Notes under the pieces: generated by a model | The model's input: only the letters and a program-made list of their open reading frames with translations | Database searches by the model: none | Told to the model about the DNA's origin: nothing | Assembly: GCA_045533485.1 (NCBI GenBank) | Contig: JAZSHX010000030.1 | Location: 1 to 58,933 of the forward strand | From: Scatosoma sp045533485 | Lineage (GTDB): Bacteria; Bacillota; Clostridia; Christensenellales; Borkfalkiaceae | Direction of reading: 5' to 3' | DNA: 58,933 bases | In this document: positions 24,282 to 34,012 of the stretch, piece after piece | Numbering within the stretch: position 1 is the first letter of the stretch | Layout of the letters: each line of letters opens with the position of its first letter | Position numbers and translations under genes: made by a program

Positions 24282-27200
24282 TCACGATTTGATATTCACG
24301 TCGTCGTTATAATTACCGTTACCGGGGAACCAAACGCCGTTATCGCCTTCGTCATTTTCCGTCCAGTATCCCGACTTATCTTGATAGGTATACGCAATTA
24401 CGTACACGATATCCCCCGCGCCGTTTTCCAGCGTGATTGCGTTGTTTTCATCCAAAGCGACCAGCTTTTTCACGCCGTTTCTCCAAACGATTACGTGCGT
24501 ATATTCTTTATCAAACGTCAACGTCACGCTTTGATAGGCGTCTACTTGCTTGTATTGCGTATCGATTGCGTTGAACACGGAATACATATATAAGCCCTTA
24601 CCGTCGACAAACTCACTCACGATAGTCGCGTCGCCGTCCACCGCCACGTCTGCCACGGCAAATTGCACGTTCACCGTATGCCCTACACTGTTGTCGAAGA
24701 TAGTTGCATCGTAAATAACGTCGTGCGCGTTAGCAAGATGATTGCTCTTGTACACGTCCAGCACGTTATAATAAATTTTCGTTGCATTCAAATCAAAGCT
24801 TTGATAGGTGTTTGCAAACGCTTGGTTTTCCGCCATCAATTTTTGCATATTATACCAAAGCGGCGATTTTTCACCCGTCGTGTACATAAACGAACTGCCG
24901 TCGTGGAAGAAGCCCGAGCCGTCGTCGCCGTGTTGATGATAGGTAAAGTAAATGATATTCTTCACGCCGAACGAAAGCAAGGTGTTATTCAGCCAACGCA
25001 CGTCCGCATCCGACAAAATTCTCGTCGAAGTGCTGCTACCCGGCACGTAGCTTTGCGTTTGCGAAACCACGTACAAATCCACGCCGCGTCTTGCCGCCAC
25101 TTCCGCCGCCGTTTGCAACGCCATAATATAATTACTCATCGGCCCTTCGCTGTACAAAGGATAGAAGTCGGGAGCAAGATAGGTTGCGCCCGTCGAAGTA
25201 AGATACAAATCGCAATATGCCGCAAAACGCTCTCTCACAATTTGCATTTGCACCGCGTATCTTCTGTCGTTTTCGTGTCCGCCCGTCGTACCGATTGTAC
25301 GGATATACGCTTCAATCGCGTTATAGAAATCGGTATCGCTCAAATCTTTCAACGGCGTAGTCGTGCTCAAGCTTTCGGGCGCGTTTTTACCCCCGATTTC
25401 GCCGTAGGTTTGCGACAGGGAAATACCCAAAATCTCGCAATATCTTTCTCTTGTCAATTCGGGATATCTTGCCGTCGTTGACGAAGTGTGATTGCTGTAC
25501 GAGGTATACGTCGTCGCGCCGATAAGGTTACCGTGGATATACAAATCCTTATCCAAATACGCTTTCCCTGACGCCGCCAAAGCGTCTTTATCCGTTGCGT
25601 TATCCCAAACGGCTTTCAAATCTTCCGCTACCTTTACCAGCGTTCTGTACACCATAGCGTACGAACCTGCCTTAATTCCGCTGGGAGCAACCGCATTTTT
25701 ATCAAACAGCCACGATGCAGGTTCGTCGGCAAGCAACACCCCGTAGAACGCAGGATAATTCCCATAGGAAAGCAACTGCGCTTTGACGAAATTATACAAC
25801 GCCGTACCCGACAAAGCCGCACCGTTTTCGTCCAATTCGCTTGCATACATCGAAGCGGACATAGAAGATTCCCCGCGCGAAGCGAACAGCAACGCATTAT
25901 CCGTCAAAATTACCTTCAAGCCCACTTGCTCCGCCACTTCCAAAACGTCACGGTAATCGAACGTCCCGGCAGCACCGCCTTGCGTCGCCAAATTGCCGTT
26001 TACGTCCAACGTACCGCTACCTACAACCGCAATCGACTGCGGCATCACGGCATAAAAACCGGCGTCTTTCAATTCTTGGAAGGATTGCACCGTCGGGCGA
26101 TACAAGTTTGCCGAATATCTGCTTGGCTCCATATCGAAATCCATATCGATATATTCGCCTTCCTGCAACACTTTACCGTCGCTCACAGAGCTGTACGCAT
26201 AGAAATTAAAGGAAATCTGCTCAGTAAACTCGGGCTCGCCGCCGTTGTCCTTGGCAAACGCCTGCGCCTTGCTTACGTTCGCGCCAAGCGCTTTATCCGT
26301 AGCCGTAAACGCGTCGAAATACACCGTTCCAAGCACCGCTTCGCTGGACAGCACCACGCTCAGCGCCTTGCCGTTATACGCACTGCCGATACGCACGGTG
26401 TAATATTCCCCGTCCGCATTGTAAGCGTATTGCACGTTCGCCGTAGAACCGTTGACCGTTACGCTTTGCAAATTCACATCCGTATACACACGGAATTGCA
26501 GCGCGTTTGCGCCCGACGCGAACACCTTATTTACGTACGCGGAAGAAATAGCCACCGTCATACTTTGCGCGGACGTCGTTGCCGCAAGGGAATATTCCCC
26601 CCTGCCCATCGTTCTGTCGTCCACACCAACGATTTCCACGCTGTCCGCCGTAGGTAACACGTATTGCGACGAATACACGTTGCTGTCGTTATACGCTCTA
26701 TTCTCAAAATCCAACGTCAAATCGTCGTAAACAGGTTGAATACTGTCTACGTAATACGTTGACGCAATCTTGACGTTATCGTTCAAATCTCCGCCGTCTT
26801 GTCTGTATTGAAAACGGAATAAAAACGGTTCGTCTTCCGATGCGCGCGATTGCAAATAATATTCCCAAGCACCGCGATTGATTTGCAAATACATCGTATT
26901 GCCCACCTTGCTATACGACAGGTACGTGTCGTAATCGTTGTCATACCCTTCCGCTCTACTGTAGTTGGTTATAAAATGGTGAATATCATATCCCGAAGGG
27001 AATTCGTCAATGGTGATACGAATGGCTTTCACCGCCGACAACCCAAACGCCTGCTCCGCATACGTCGAATCTATGTAGAACGTAGGCGTTGAAGCCGACG
27101 TATGATTTACAAGCAGTTTTCCGTTCGACGCAACGGATATCACGCCGATCGATGGATATAAGGGATAGGTCGTGTCACTCCACGTATCGATAGCAGGCGC

Positions 27201-28088
27201 AACGTCGCCGTTTGCGCGTACAGTCACCGTACAAACCTTGCTTATCGACGATCCCAAGGAAACGGTAATCGTCGTCGTACCGGTTTTCATCCCCGTCACT
27301 CTGCCGTCCGCGTCTACTTTTGCAACCGACGGATCCGCGGAAGTATACGTAACGCCGTACCCTGCAGGGAACGAACTTGTTTCCAACCAGTCCGCTTCGC
27401 CCACTTGAATACCAAACGTTGTTCTTGGCAGGTTAAGCGTTTGCAAATCGCCGCAAGCAATCGCGTGATCCACGTACGCAAGCAACAAATTCTTTTCCGT
27501 TTCGTTGTCGTACATACCGCGCGCCAAAGCGTGGCTTGCCGTTTTCGCCGCCGAATAGGTCAGCGACTGCGTTTCCGCTTGATAAACGATTGTACCCTGC
27601 TTATCCTTTACCGTCACGTACGATTGCGCCGTTATCTGCATCGCCATATCGGACGGTAACCCCAAGTCCGCGTCCAGCATAGGAATTTCCAACAAAACGG
27701 TATTCCAGCCGTTTTCATGCCAAACCTTCGTTCCCACTTGGCTTTCGTAGGTAACGTATTGCTTATATTCATACCCCTTGCTGTTTACGTAGGTATCCCC
27801 TTCCCAGCGCTTAAAGCGTATGTCCGTGTACCATTGATAATAATGCGAGCTTTCGGGATACACCGCCTGCAAATCCTGCTTAAACTCCGTTGCAAGCGTT
27901 TGAAAGCGCAAGCCGGTAGGATTTTCCTCCGACCCGTCGCCCATACGCACCGAAGTCGCCTGCAACATTTGGAATTTGCTTTCATCGAGCACAGTTTGCG
28001 CCTGCGCCGTAACCGCCGTTGCAGTTCCCACCGCCGCGCACGCGCACGCCAAAGCCGCCAAACCAAATATTATGCCTTTTCTTTTCAT
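24282..28088 (-). CDS. Large secreted TIM-barrel protein with Big_2-like and beta-rich modules
   Basis: 1268 residues. A signal peptide (KRKGIIFGLAALACACAAVG, cut near TAQA) is followed by an unrecognised domain (~31-220), a bacterial Ig-like Big_2 domain (~225-295, with VTGMKTGTTTITVS), a linker domain, one copy of the recurring module (LDFENRAYN to VYFDAF, ~457-592), and a TIM-barrel domain (~620-1180) homologous to the lipoprotein at 32239 and the cytosolic protein at 40890. Barrel motifs are AGFYAVMPQS, FYGVLLADEPA, DFYPLYSEGPM, SQTQSYV and IIYFTYHQHGDDG. The Asp-Glu in LLADEP is a likely catalytic acid. There is no cell-wall sorting signal. AAGGAG precedes ATG 28088. Probably an extracellular glycan hydrolase; family not recognised. 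Confidence 0.75.
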   Translation of the reverse strand: MKRKGIIFGLAALACACAAVGTATAVTAQAQTVLDESKFQMLQATSVRMGDGSEENPTGLRFQTLATEFKQDLQAVYPESSHYYQWYTDIRFKRWEGDTYVNSKGYEYKQYVTYESQVGTKVWHENGWNTVLLEIPMLDADLGLPSDMAMQITAQSYVTVKDKQGTIVYQAETQSLTYSAAKTASHALARGMYDNETEKNLLLAYVDHAIACGDLQTLNLPRTTFGIQVGEADWLETSSFPAGYGVTYTSADPSVAKVDADGRVTGMKTGTTTITVSLGSSISKVCTVTVRANGDVAPAIDTWSDTTYPLYPSIGVISVASNGKLLVNHTSASTPTFYIDSTYAEQAFGLSAVKAIRITIDEFPSGYDIHHFITNYSRAEGYDNDYDTYLSYSKVGNTMYLQINRGAWEYYLQSRASEDEPFLFRFQYRQDGGDLNDNVKIASTYYVDSIQPVYDDLTLDFENRAYNDSNVYSSQYVLPTADSVEIVGVDDRTMGRGEYSLAATTSAQSMTVAISSAYVNKVFASGANALQFRVYTDVNLQSVTVNGSTANVQYAYNADGEYYTVRIGSAYNGKALSVVLSSEAVLGTVYFDAFTATDKALGANVSKAQAFAKDNGGEPEFTEQISFNFYAYSSVSDGKVLQEGEYIDMDFDMEPSRYSANLYRPTVQSFQELKDAGFYAVMPQSIAVVGSGTLDVNGNLATQGGAAGTFDYRDVLEVAEQVGLKVILTDNALLFASRGESSMSASMYASELDENGAALSGTALYNFVKAQLLSYGNYPAFYGVLLADEPASWLFDKNAVAPSGIKAGSYAMVYRTLVKVAEDLKAVWDNATDKDALAASGKAYLDKDLYIHGNLIGATTYTSYSNHTSSTTARYPELTRERYCEILGISLSQTYGEIGGKNAPESLSTTTPLKDLSDTDFYNAIEAYIRTIGTTGGHENDRRYAVQMQIVRERFAAYCDLYLTSTGATYLAPDFYPLYSEGPMSNYIMALQTAAEVAARRGVDLYVVSQTQSYVPGSSTSTRILSDADVRWLNNTLLSFGVKNIIYFTYHQHGDDGSGFFHDGSSFMYTTGEKSPLWYNMQKLMAENQAFANTYQSFDLNATKIYYNVLDVYKSNHLANAHDVIYDATIFDNSVGHTVNVQFAVADVAVDGDATIVSEFVDGKGLYMYSVFNAIDTQYKQVDAYQSVTLTFDKEYTHVIVWRNGVKKLVALDENNAITLENGAGDIVYVIAYTYQDKSGYWTENDEGDNGVWFPGNGNYNDDVNIKS

Positions 28089-28150
28089 AACGTCTCCTTT
28101 TTTTTCTTATTTTTTTTCGCGCATTTTGCGTGTTTTGCGCGATATAATTC

Positions 28151-30160
28151 TCAATAAACCCTTTCGCCTGTCAGCGCATCTAACACGGCAGTGCCGCATT
28201 CGCCAAGCTCCACCGTCTTTTGTCCGCAGGCAAGCTGCAAACAAACTGCATCCTTGTCTTTTGCGTGTACGGCTAAAAACCCGTTCGCCGCGCAAACCAC
28301 CGCGCCGTCTTTCGTGTACACGTGCGCACCTGCGCTTTCGAACAAGCTTGTATAAAACTCTCTTTCATAAGCAAACTGCGCAATATGCACCACGCGGCAA
28401 TCCTGCCTTTGCACTTCTTCACACGGCTTTTTCGGCGTGAACCCGTACAGGTTCTCCACGTTTTGATTGTCCGTTTTTCCGTCCACAATCCAACCGTTTC
28501 TGCGCATAAACGCCACCGTCCTGCCGCCGCCCATCACCGCGTTTTGAATATAACGATAATCGCTTTCGTTCATCACTTCACACGCCACGAACAGCACGCA
28601 TTTATAACGGCGTATATCGCACTTTTGCAAATCGGACAGAAAAATCATATCGTAGCCCACGCCCGATTTGGCAATCGCGTCCGCCATATCAAACTGATTG
28701 TAAACGTTATGCACGTCGCTTTTATCGCCCGTCAGGCTATGCCCGAAATGATAGATAGATTGCGTATCGTACACAATCAACACGTCTGCCGTTTTCTCAA
28801 AAACAGGACGCATTTCACGCACCCTTTCGCACGCCGCGCGCACGTTTGCAATCGCCGCCATACGCTCAGGATCGTCCCAGTACCCGATTTTTTCGTTCAT
28901 ATCGTCGGTCGGCAAACGGTGGTCAAAATACCAGCTGCCCATACCGCGCAATATATTTTCAAAAATATTTCTTGCCATCAAGGCGTTATATTCTTTGTTA
29001 TCCTTGCAGGCATAGGTATTCCCCGGCTCTTGACGATAGGACGACCACGAAACAAACCCTTGATCCATCTCACAAATAAACAGCTTCCCGTTCAAGCGCA
29101 TCGTTTCCGCCATATACCGCAAAAACGCGGCGTTTCCCGCGCGCTTGTTCGCCGTGTACGCGCTTGGCCCTGCCAAGAAATCGATATGCGGATTTTGCAA
29201 AAGCATTTGCGGTTCTAACATCCTGCCAAACACGTCGCCGCAACCGAAATAGTACCCGTAAAACGAACCGACAAGCACGTTTTTCCAAATACTTTTGATG
29301 TGCTTTGCAAACACGGAAATCGCGTGCGGCGCGCCTAATTGCAAGCATTTCAGCCCGTCCAACGCCTTTTGATGCGCTTCGGGCAAACGATACAACAAAC
29401 CGCCGTCGTTCACGTAACGTTTGCGTTCGTCTGGAGTTGGCAACTGCGCCGTAGTAAGCGTCACGCCATCATCCTTCCACGCCCTTTTGAGTGCTTCGTC
29501 CGTTTGATATTTTTCTTTTAAGTACGCACGGAAAAATTCCAGCATCGGCAAAGAGTAATCCCCTTCAAACGCATCTTCGCCGTGGTACTTGCCAAATATA
29601 TGCCACTCCCCGTACGCGCCGTACGCCACCTGCACGGCAAACACGTACCCATCCAAATGTTGCGCAACCAAAACGTTATGTAATTGCGTCAGCACGTCCT
29701 TCACGTCGTGATACCAACGTTTCGACACGAACGAAACCTTAATTTCCTTGCCCTTGTCCTTGAAAATAACGTACGGTCCGCGCCCCGTATCTTCGCTTTC
29801 CACGCCGTAATACTTGATAAGCTCTTCGGGATATTTGCGCATCCACCAGTACGGCGGCGTCAAGTTCAAACGAAACAAAATTTTCGCGTTTGGATTGCTT
29901 GCGACAATCTCTTTTATACACTTAATTTGATGTTCGGCGGTATATTCTCCGCTTTCCTTCCAGTCCAAATCGATTTGCGTACAAACGCTCACCAAATCAA
30001 TCCCTGCCGTATGGAAAAGGGGGATATTGCGCTTTGCGCAACTACGGTCGGGTTCGCCCAGCGGCACGTCGCTAAGCGCATAAATAAGCGGCAGCGTTTG
30101 CTTGCCGTCCACGTACAGTGTGGGATACCCGTTTTCTTGTTTTACTTGCGTACAATCCAT
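28151..30160 (-). CDS. GH42-like glycoside hydrolase, copy 1
   Basis: 669 residues, no signal peptide. The clan GH-A barrel shows RLNLTPPYWWMRKYPEELIK (~98-117), an acid/base Glu in YGAYGEWHIFG (~183-193) and a likely nucleophile Glu in LFICEMDQGF (~365-374). The C-terminal part (~455-600) resembles the amidotransferase-like trimerisation domain of GH42 (VLIVYDTQSIYHFGHS, KCVLFVACEV, RTVAFMRRNG), and the protein ends in a small beta domain. GH42 enzymes release beta-linked galactose; this protein is divergent and the sugar is uncertain. It is homologous to the next gene along its whole length and both end in LTGERVY. GAGAG precedes ATG 30160, nine bases after that gene. Confidence 0.8.
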   Translation of the reverse strand: MDCTQVKQENGYPTLYVDGKQTLPLIYALSDVPLGEPDRSCAKRNIPLFHTAGIDLVSVCTQIDLDWKESGEYTAEHQIKCIKEIVASNPNAKILFRLNLTPPYWWMRKYPEELIKYYGVESEDTGRGPYVIFKDKGKEIKVSFVSKRWYHDVKDVLTQLHNVLVAQHLDGYVFAVQVAYGAYGEWHIFGKYHGEDAFEGDYSLPMLEFFRAYLKEKYQTDEALKRAWKDDGVTLTTAQLPTPDERKRYVNDGGLLYRLPEAHQKALDGLKCLQLGAPHAISVFAKHIKSIWKNVLVGSFYGYYFGCGDVFGRMLEPQMLLQNPHIDFLAGPSAYTANKRAGNAAFLRYMAETMRLNGKLFICEMDQGFVSWSSYRQEPGNTYACKDNKEYNALMARNIFENILRGMGSWYFDHRLPTDDMNEKIGYWDDPERMAAIANVRAACERVREMRPVFEKTADVLIVYDTQSIYHFGHSLTGDKSDVHNVYNQFDMADAIAKSGVGYDMIFLSDLQKCDIRRYKCVLFVACEVMNESDYRYIQNAVMGGGRTVAFMRRNGWIVDGKTDNQNVENLYGFTPKKPCEEVQRQDCRVVHIAQFAYEREFYTSLFESAGAHVYTKDGAVVCAANGFLAVHAKDKDAVCLQLACGQKTVELGECGTAVLDALTGERVY

Positions 30161-30169
30161 AATACTCTC

Positions 30170-32164
30170 TCAATACACTCTTTCGCCTGTCAAATTATCA
30201 AATACGGCAGTGTTACACGCTCCGTTTTCGACGGTTACGTCTCCGCACGCCAAATGCAAAAGCGTTTTATCTTTGCCTTTGGTATGTACCATCACAAAAT
30301 TGTTTTGCGCGCAAACAACTTCTCCGCCGTCCGTGTACACGTGCGCCCCTGCGCCTGCAAACAGCTTGCGGTATTCGTCTTTATCATAGATAAAGTTTTC
30401 CAAGCAAACCACGCGGCACTGCGCTTGCTGTTTTTTAGCGTCAAGCAACGCATTGACAAGCCCTTGCTCCGTCCTTTGCGTTTTGTCGTCCACAACAACG
30501 GCGTTCTCTCGCATAAATACTAGCGTCCTATCTCCGCACATGACCTTATCGTGTACGTACGCATACGCACGCTTATCCATCACGGCGCAACCGACGAACA
30601 GCACGCATTTATATTGACGGATATTACATTTTTGTAAATCATCCAAATACACCGTGTCGTAGCCCACGCCCGATTTTGCTATCGCGTCCGCCATGTCAAA
30701 ATGGTTGTAGGTGTTGTGCACGTCCGTTAAATCGCCCGTCAAGCTATGCCCGAAACGGTAAATTGATTGCGCGTCGTAGACGATTAGAACGTCCGCACTA
30801 TTTTGAAATTTCTTACGCAACGCATACATACGCTTTATCGCTTTGCGTATCTTTTGCACATTCTCCATGCGTTCAGGATCGTCCCAGTACCCCGTTTTCA
30901 AGTCTAAACGCGCATAATCTTCGGGGTGCTGATGGTCGAAAAACCACGCGCCCATACCGCGCAATGCGTTTTCAAACACGTTACGGGCGGTGACTGCGTT
31001 GTATTCCGCGTTGTTTTCACATATATATTTTTTATCGTTATTCACGCTTCGATAACACGAATACGATTTATAGCCTTGGTCAATTTCACATAAAAACAGT
31101 TTGCCGTGCAAGCGCAGCGATTCGGGCAAATACCGCAAAAATACGGCGTTCCCAGCCCATTTATTTGCCGTATACGCACAGGGAGCCGCCAAATAATCCA
31201 CGTGTTTGCTTTTCATCAGCGGCTGGCTTTCCAGCATTCTGCCATACACGTCGCCGCAACCGAAAAAGTAACCGTAGAACGAACCGACAAGCACACGGTT
31301 TTTCCAAACTTTTTTTATACACTTTGCAAAACGCAAAATAGCGTCGGGCGCAGCTGTTTGCAAACATTTCAGCGTATCAAGCGCCCTTTGATGCTGTTCA
31401 TTCAAACGGTATAAAAAGCCGTTAATTTGCTCATACGTCTTTCTTTCCGTCGGCGCAGCAAGCTCCGCCGTTTCCAGCGTGACGCTTTCATCTTTCCAAG
31501 CGTTTTTAAGCGCTTTATCCGTTTTATATTTCTTTTTTAAGTATTTACGGAAATAAGCCAGCATGGGGGTAGAATAATCCCCTTCAAACAAATTATTCCC
31601 GTAATAATTGCCAAAAATATGCCATTCTCCGCAAGTACCGTAAGCCGGCTGTAAAGCAAAAATATCATCGGCAAAACCAGCTTCAACAAGTACACGGTGC
31701 ATACCTTTGAGCATTGCACACACGTCCGTTTGCCACTTTTCAGAAACGAAGCTTGCGCGAATTTCATTTGTTTTGTCCTTGTTGCCTACAACGGGAATAT
31801 GCTCCGTATCAACGCTTTCCACGCCGTAGTACTTAATGAGTTCTTCGGGATATTTACGCATCCACCAGTACGGCGCACGTAAGGACATACGCAAAAGCAG
31901 CTTCGCGTTAGGGTTGATTTTCTTCACCTGCTTGACGGTTGCAAGCAAGCTTTCCCCATCGTACCCCTTTTCCGTCCAGTCTTCGTCCAGCGAATACACT
32001 ATCCCCACGACGTCGATGCCAACGCCGTGAAATTGCGGAATACATTTTTGCGGACACGCATGGTCAATCGGCGTGCGCGCCAAATGATAGAAAAGCGGCG
32101 TAATCCGTTTTCCGTCTTGATACAGCTCTGCTGTCCCGTTCTTGTTTTTTCGTTGAAAGCTCAT
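30170..32164 (-). CDS. GH42-like glycoside hydrolase, copy 2
   Basis: 664 residues, cytoplasmic, tandem duplicate of the gene at 28151. It keeps RMSLRAPYWWMRKYPEELIK, acid/base Glu in YGTCGEWHIFG, nucleophile candidate in LFLCEIDQGY, and the amidotransferase-like domain (VLIVYDAQSIYRFGHS). Differences are spread over the whole length, so the duplication is not recent. ATG 32164 (MSFQRKNKNG) is preferred; a TTG 13 codons earlier would start inside the hairpin at 32175-32229. The upstream sequence holds only a weak AGTGA site, so translation may be poor or coupled. Confidence 0.78.
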   Translation of the reverse strand: MSFQRKNKNGTAELYQDGKRITPLFYHLARTPIDHACPQKCIPQFHGVGIDVVGIVYSLDEDWTEKGYDGESLLATVKQVKKINPNAKLLLRMSLRAPYWWMRKYPEELIKYYGVESVDTEHIPVVGNKDKTNEIRASFVSEKWQTDVCAMLKGMHRVLVEAGFADDIFALQPAYGTCGEWHIFGNYYGNNLFEGDYSTPMLAYFRKYLKKKYKTDKALKNAWKDESVTLETAELAAPTERKTYEQINGFLYRLNEQHQRALDTLKCLQTAAPDAILRFAKCIKKVWKNRVLVGSFYGYFFGCGDVYGRMLESQPLMKSKHVDYLAAPCAYTANKWAGNAVFLRYLPESLRLHGKLFLCEIDQGYKSYSCYRSVNNDKKYICENNAEYNAVTARNVFENALRGMGAWFFDHQHPEDYARLDLKTGYWDDPERMENVQKIRKAIKRMYALRKKFQNSADVLIVYDAQSIYRFGHSLTGDLTDVHNTYNHFDMADAIAKSGVGYDTVYLDDLQKCNIRQYKCVLFVGCAVMDKRAYAYVHDKVMCGDRTLVFMRENAVVVDDKTQRTEQGLVNALLDAKKQQAQCRVVCLENFIYDKDEYRKLFAGAGAHVYTDGGEVVCAQNNFVMVHTKGKDKTLLHLACGDVTVENGACNTAVFDNLTGERVY

Positions 32165-32174
32165 AATGTTCACT

Positions 32175-32229
32175 AAAAATAAGACTATTGCGGGGGAACG
32201 CAAGGCGCACCCCCGCCATCGTCTTATTT
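32175..32229 (-). terminator. Strong hairpin between the lipoprotein and GH42-like genes
   Basis: Outer arms aaataagac (32177-32185) and gtcttattt (32221-32229) enclose an inner stem gcggggg / cccccgc, and T-rich sequence follows on the minus strand. It fits a terminator or attenuator ten bases after the lipoprotein stop and just before the start of the next gene. Confidence 0.75.
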
Positions 32230-32238
32230 CATAAATTT

Positions 32239-33903
32239 TTATGCGTTGTAAGGCAAGACAAACGTTGCTTGCCCTGCAGGGTTATCCACCACAAGTTGAT
32301 GGTTTTCATCCAGCGCCACCTTGGTTTGCACGCCGTTCACCCAAAGCAAAGCATACTTATATTCATCCGCAAACGTAAGCGTCGTCGAACAATGCGTTGC
32401 CGCCGTTCTCCATTGCGAATCCACGGGGTTTTGTACCATGTACATATACGTACCTTTCTTATACGAATTGTCGCGCATTTCGGTGATTAAACAATACGAT
32501 TGATCGGTTTCCACCGCTTTCAGCTTGGTAAATTCGCCCATATTTCTTGCAAATTCAACGTAAGAAACGTCATAACCGGACAGCTTCTTCTTATACACAC
32601 GGCTGGTTACGTAATCAAAGTTCTTGATGGTATTTGCAAACGCTTGGTTATCCGCCATAATCTTTTGCATGAAATACCACATTTCCGTTCTTTCGCCGTA
32701 CCAGGTAACGAACGAACACTCTTCAAGGAAGAAGCCCGCGTTATCGTCGCCGTGCACGAAATACGTGAAGTACATAATGCAGTCAACGCCGAAGCCAAGC
32801 ATCATATCGTTCATAAAGCGCATATCGTGTTCTTTATAATATCTTCTGGAATCCGCGTTATTCGGCACGTACGACATCGTTTGCGTAACCACGTGGAATT
32901 CCTTGCCAAGCTCTTCCGCTATCATAGAGCAAATTTGATAGGACATAATCGTATGTCCCATGGGACCGGAGGCATACAAGGGATAATGGTCGATAGCGAT
33001 GTGGTCCGCGTCCGTCACTTCAAAGAACTTTCTCACGAACGCTTCAAATCTTGCCCACATTATACCTGCTTGATATTCGTCTCTTCTTGCGCCCGAGTTT
33101 GCAAAAGCGTTGACCATTTCCCAGAACGTTTCTTGGGGTAATTCACCGCCTGCAGCTTCCGTCGCCGCGTCCACTTGCGCTTCAAATTCAGGCCCTAAAA
33201 TTTCCAAATACTCTTCGTTGGAAATTTCCGTCCAGCGCGTAGGCACTTCGCCGTGTTCCGTATAACCCGACCAAACACTCATTGCCATCGTGTTTGCGTG
33301 GATATGCTTATCCGCGTGCCCGTTTTCGTCCAACACACGGCGTACCGATTTATACAAATCGCCGTACGAGCCGTGCAATTTCGCGTTGGAAATTTCGTCT
33401 TCCATCATCACGCCGTAGAACGCGGGGTGATCCCAGTATCTGGACATCCACGCTTTCACCTGCGCGTCCAACGCTTCTTCCGTTGCGTACACCTTGCCGT
33501 TTACTTCCATCGGGTTTACTGACGCGCCTTGATAAATCGAGTTATCGGTAACGATAACCTTCAGCCCTGCCTGCAAAGCAAGGTCCATAACCGTTTTCAA
33601 GGTATCGCTGCCTGCAACGGCAACCGACTGCGGCATCAACACGTCAAAACCGCATTCTTTATACATTTTCATCTGTTCCAACGTAATAAGCGAATGTCCG
33701 CAATACCAGTCCAAGCCCTTTTGTTCCATGAACCCGTCGCTCAAACCGGAATACGCATACGATTCAAAGGCATGGTTGTTTGCGTCGTTTTGCTTATATG
33801 CGGTGTAATTGGGGATATCTTCCACAGACGGTTTACAACCGGCAGCACACACCAAAACGCTAACAAGCGCAAAAGCCGTAGCTATTATTCTTTTCAGTTT
33901 CAT
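32239..33903 (-). CDS. TIM-barrel lipoprotein, putative glycan hydrolase
   Basis: 554 residues. The signal peptide ends in a lipobox (VLVCAAGC, Cys ~23), so it is anchored on the outside of the membrane. The rest is a barrel homologous to the C-terminal domain of the secreted protein at 24282 and to the protein at 40890. Motifs: KECGFDVLMPQSVAVAG (~83-99), GLKVIVTDN, HPAFYGVMMEDE (~159-170), HIHANTMAM, AIDHYPLYASGPMGH, VVTQTMSYVPNN, IMYFTYFVHGDDN and MWYFMQKIMADNQAFANT. The Asp-Glu pair after FYGV and the Asp of D-x-Y-P are candidate catalytic residues. It ends in the family's C-terminal beta strandlets (LLWVNGVQTKVALDENH). AAGGAG precedes ATG 33903. No known family assigned. Confidence 0.78.
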   Translation of the reverse strand: MKLKRIIATAFALVSVLVCAAGCKPSVEDIPNYTAYKQNDANNHAFESYAYSGLSDGFMEQKGLDWYCGHSLITLEQMKMYKECGFDVLMPQSVAVAGSDTLKTVMDLALQAGLKVIVTDNSIYQGASVNPMEVNGKVYATEEALDAQVKAWMSRYWDHPAFYGVMMEDEISNAKLHGSYGDLYKSVRRVLDENGHADKHIHANTMAMSVWSGYTEHGEVPTRWTEISNEEYLEILGPEFEAQVDAATEAAGGELPQETFWEMVNAFANSGARRDEYQAGIMWARFEAFVRKFFEVTDADHIAIDHYPLYASGPMGHTIMSYQICSMIAEELGKEFHVVTQTMSYVPNNADSRRYYKEHDMRFMNDMMLGFGVDCIMYFTYFVHGDDNAGFFLEECSFVTWYGERTEMWYFMQKIMADNQAFANTIKNFDYVTSRVYKKKLSGYDVSYVEFARNMGEFTKLKAVETDQSYCLITEMRDNSYKKGTYMYMVQNPVDSQWRTAATHCSTTLTFADEYKYALLWVNGVQTKVALDENHQLVVDNPAGQATFVLPYNA

Positions 33904-33931
33904 CTGATTTCTCCTTTTTTATTTTATTTTT

Positions 33932-33983
33932 GGCGGATTATCCGCCCCTGTGGCAGTTACCGCTTTTTCACGGCAACCGCCAC
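33932..33983 (-). other. Two intercistronic stem-loops after the 1,491-residue lipoprotein gene
   Basis: One 13-bp stem with two G-U wobbles on the minus strand (33950-33962 / 33971-33983), then a small stem ggcgga / tccgcc (33932-33946). No T-run follows on the minus strand, so RNA processing or stabilisation is more likely than termination. Confidence 0.55.
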
Positions 33984-34012
33984 CATGCGTTTTTTATCAG
34001 CTTTGTTCTATT

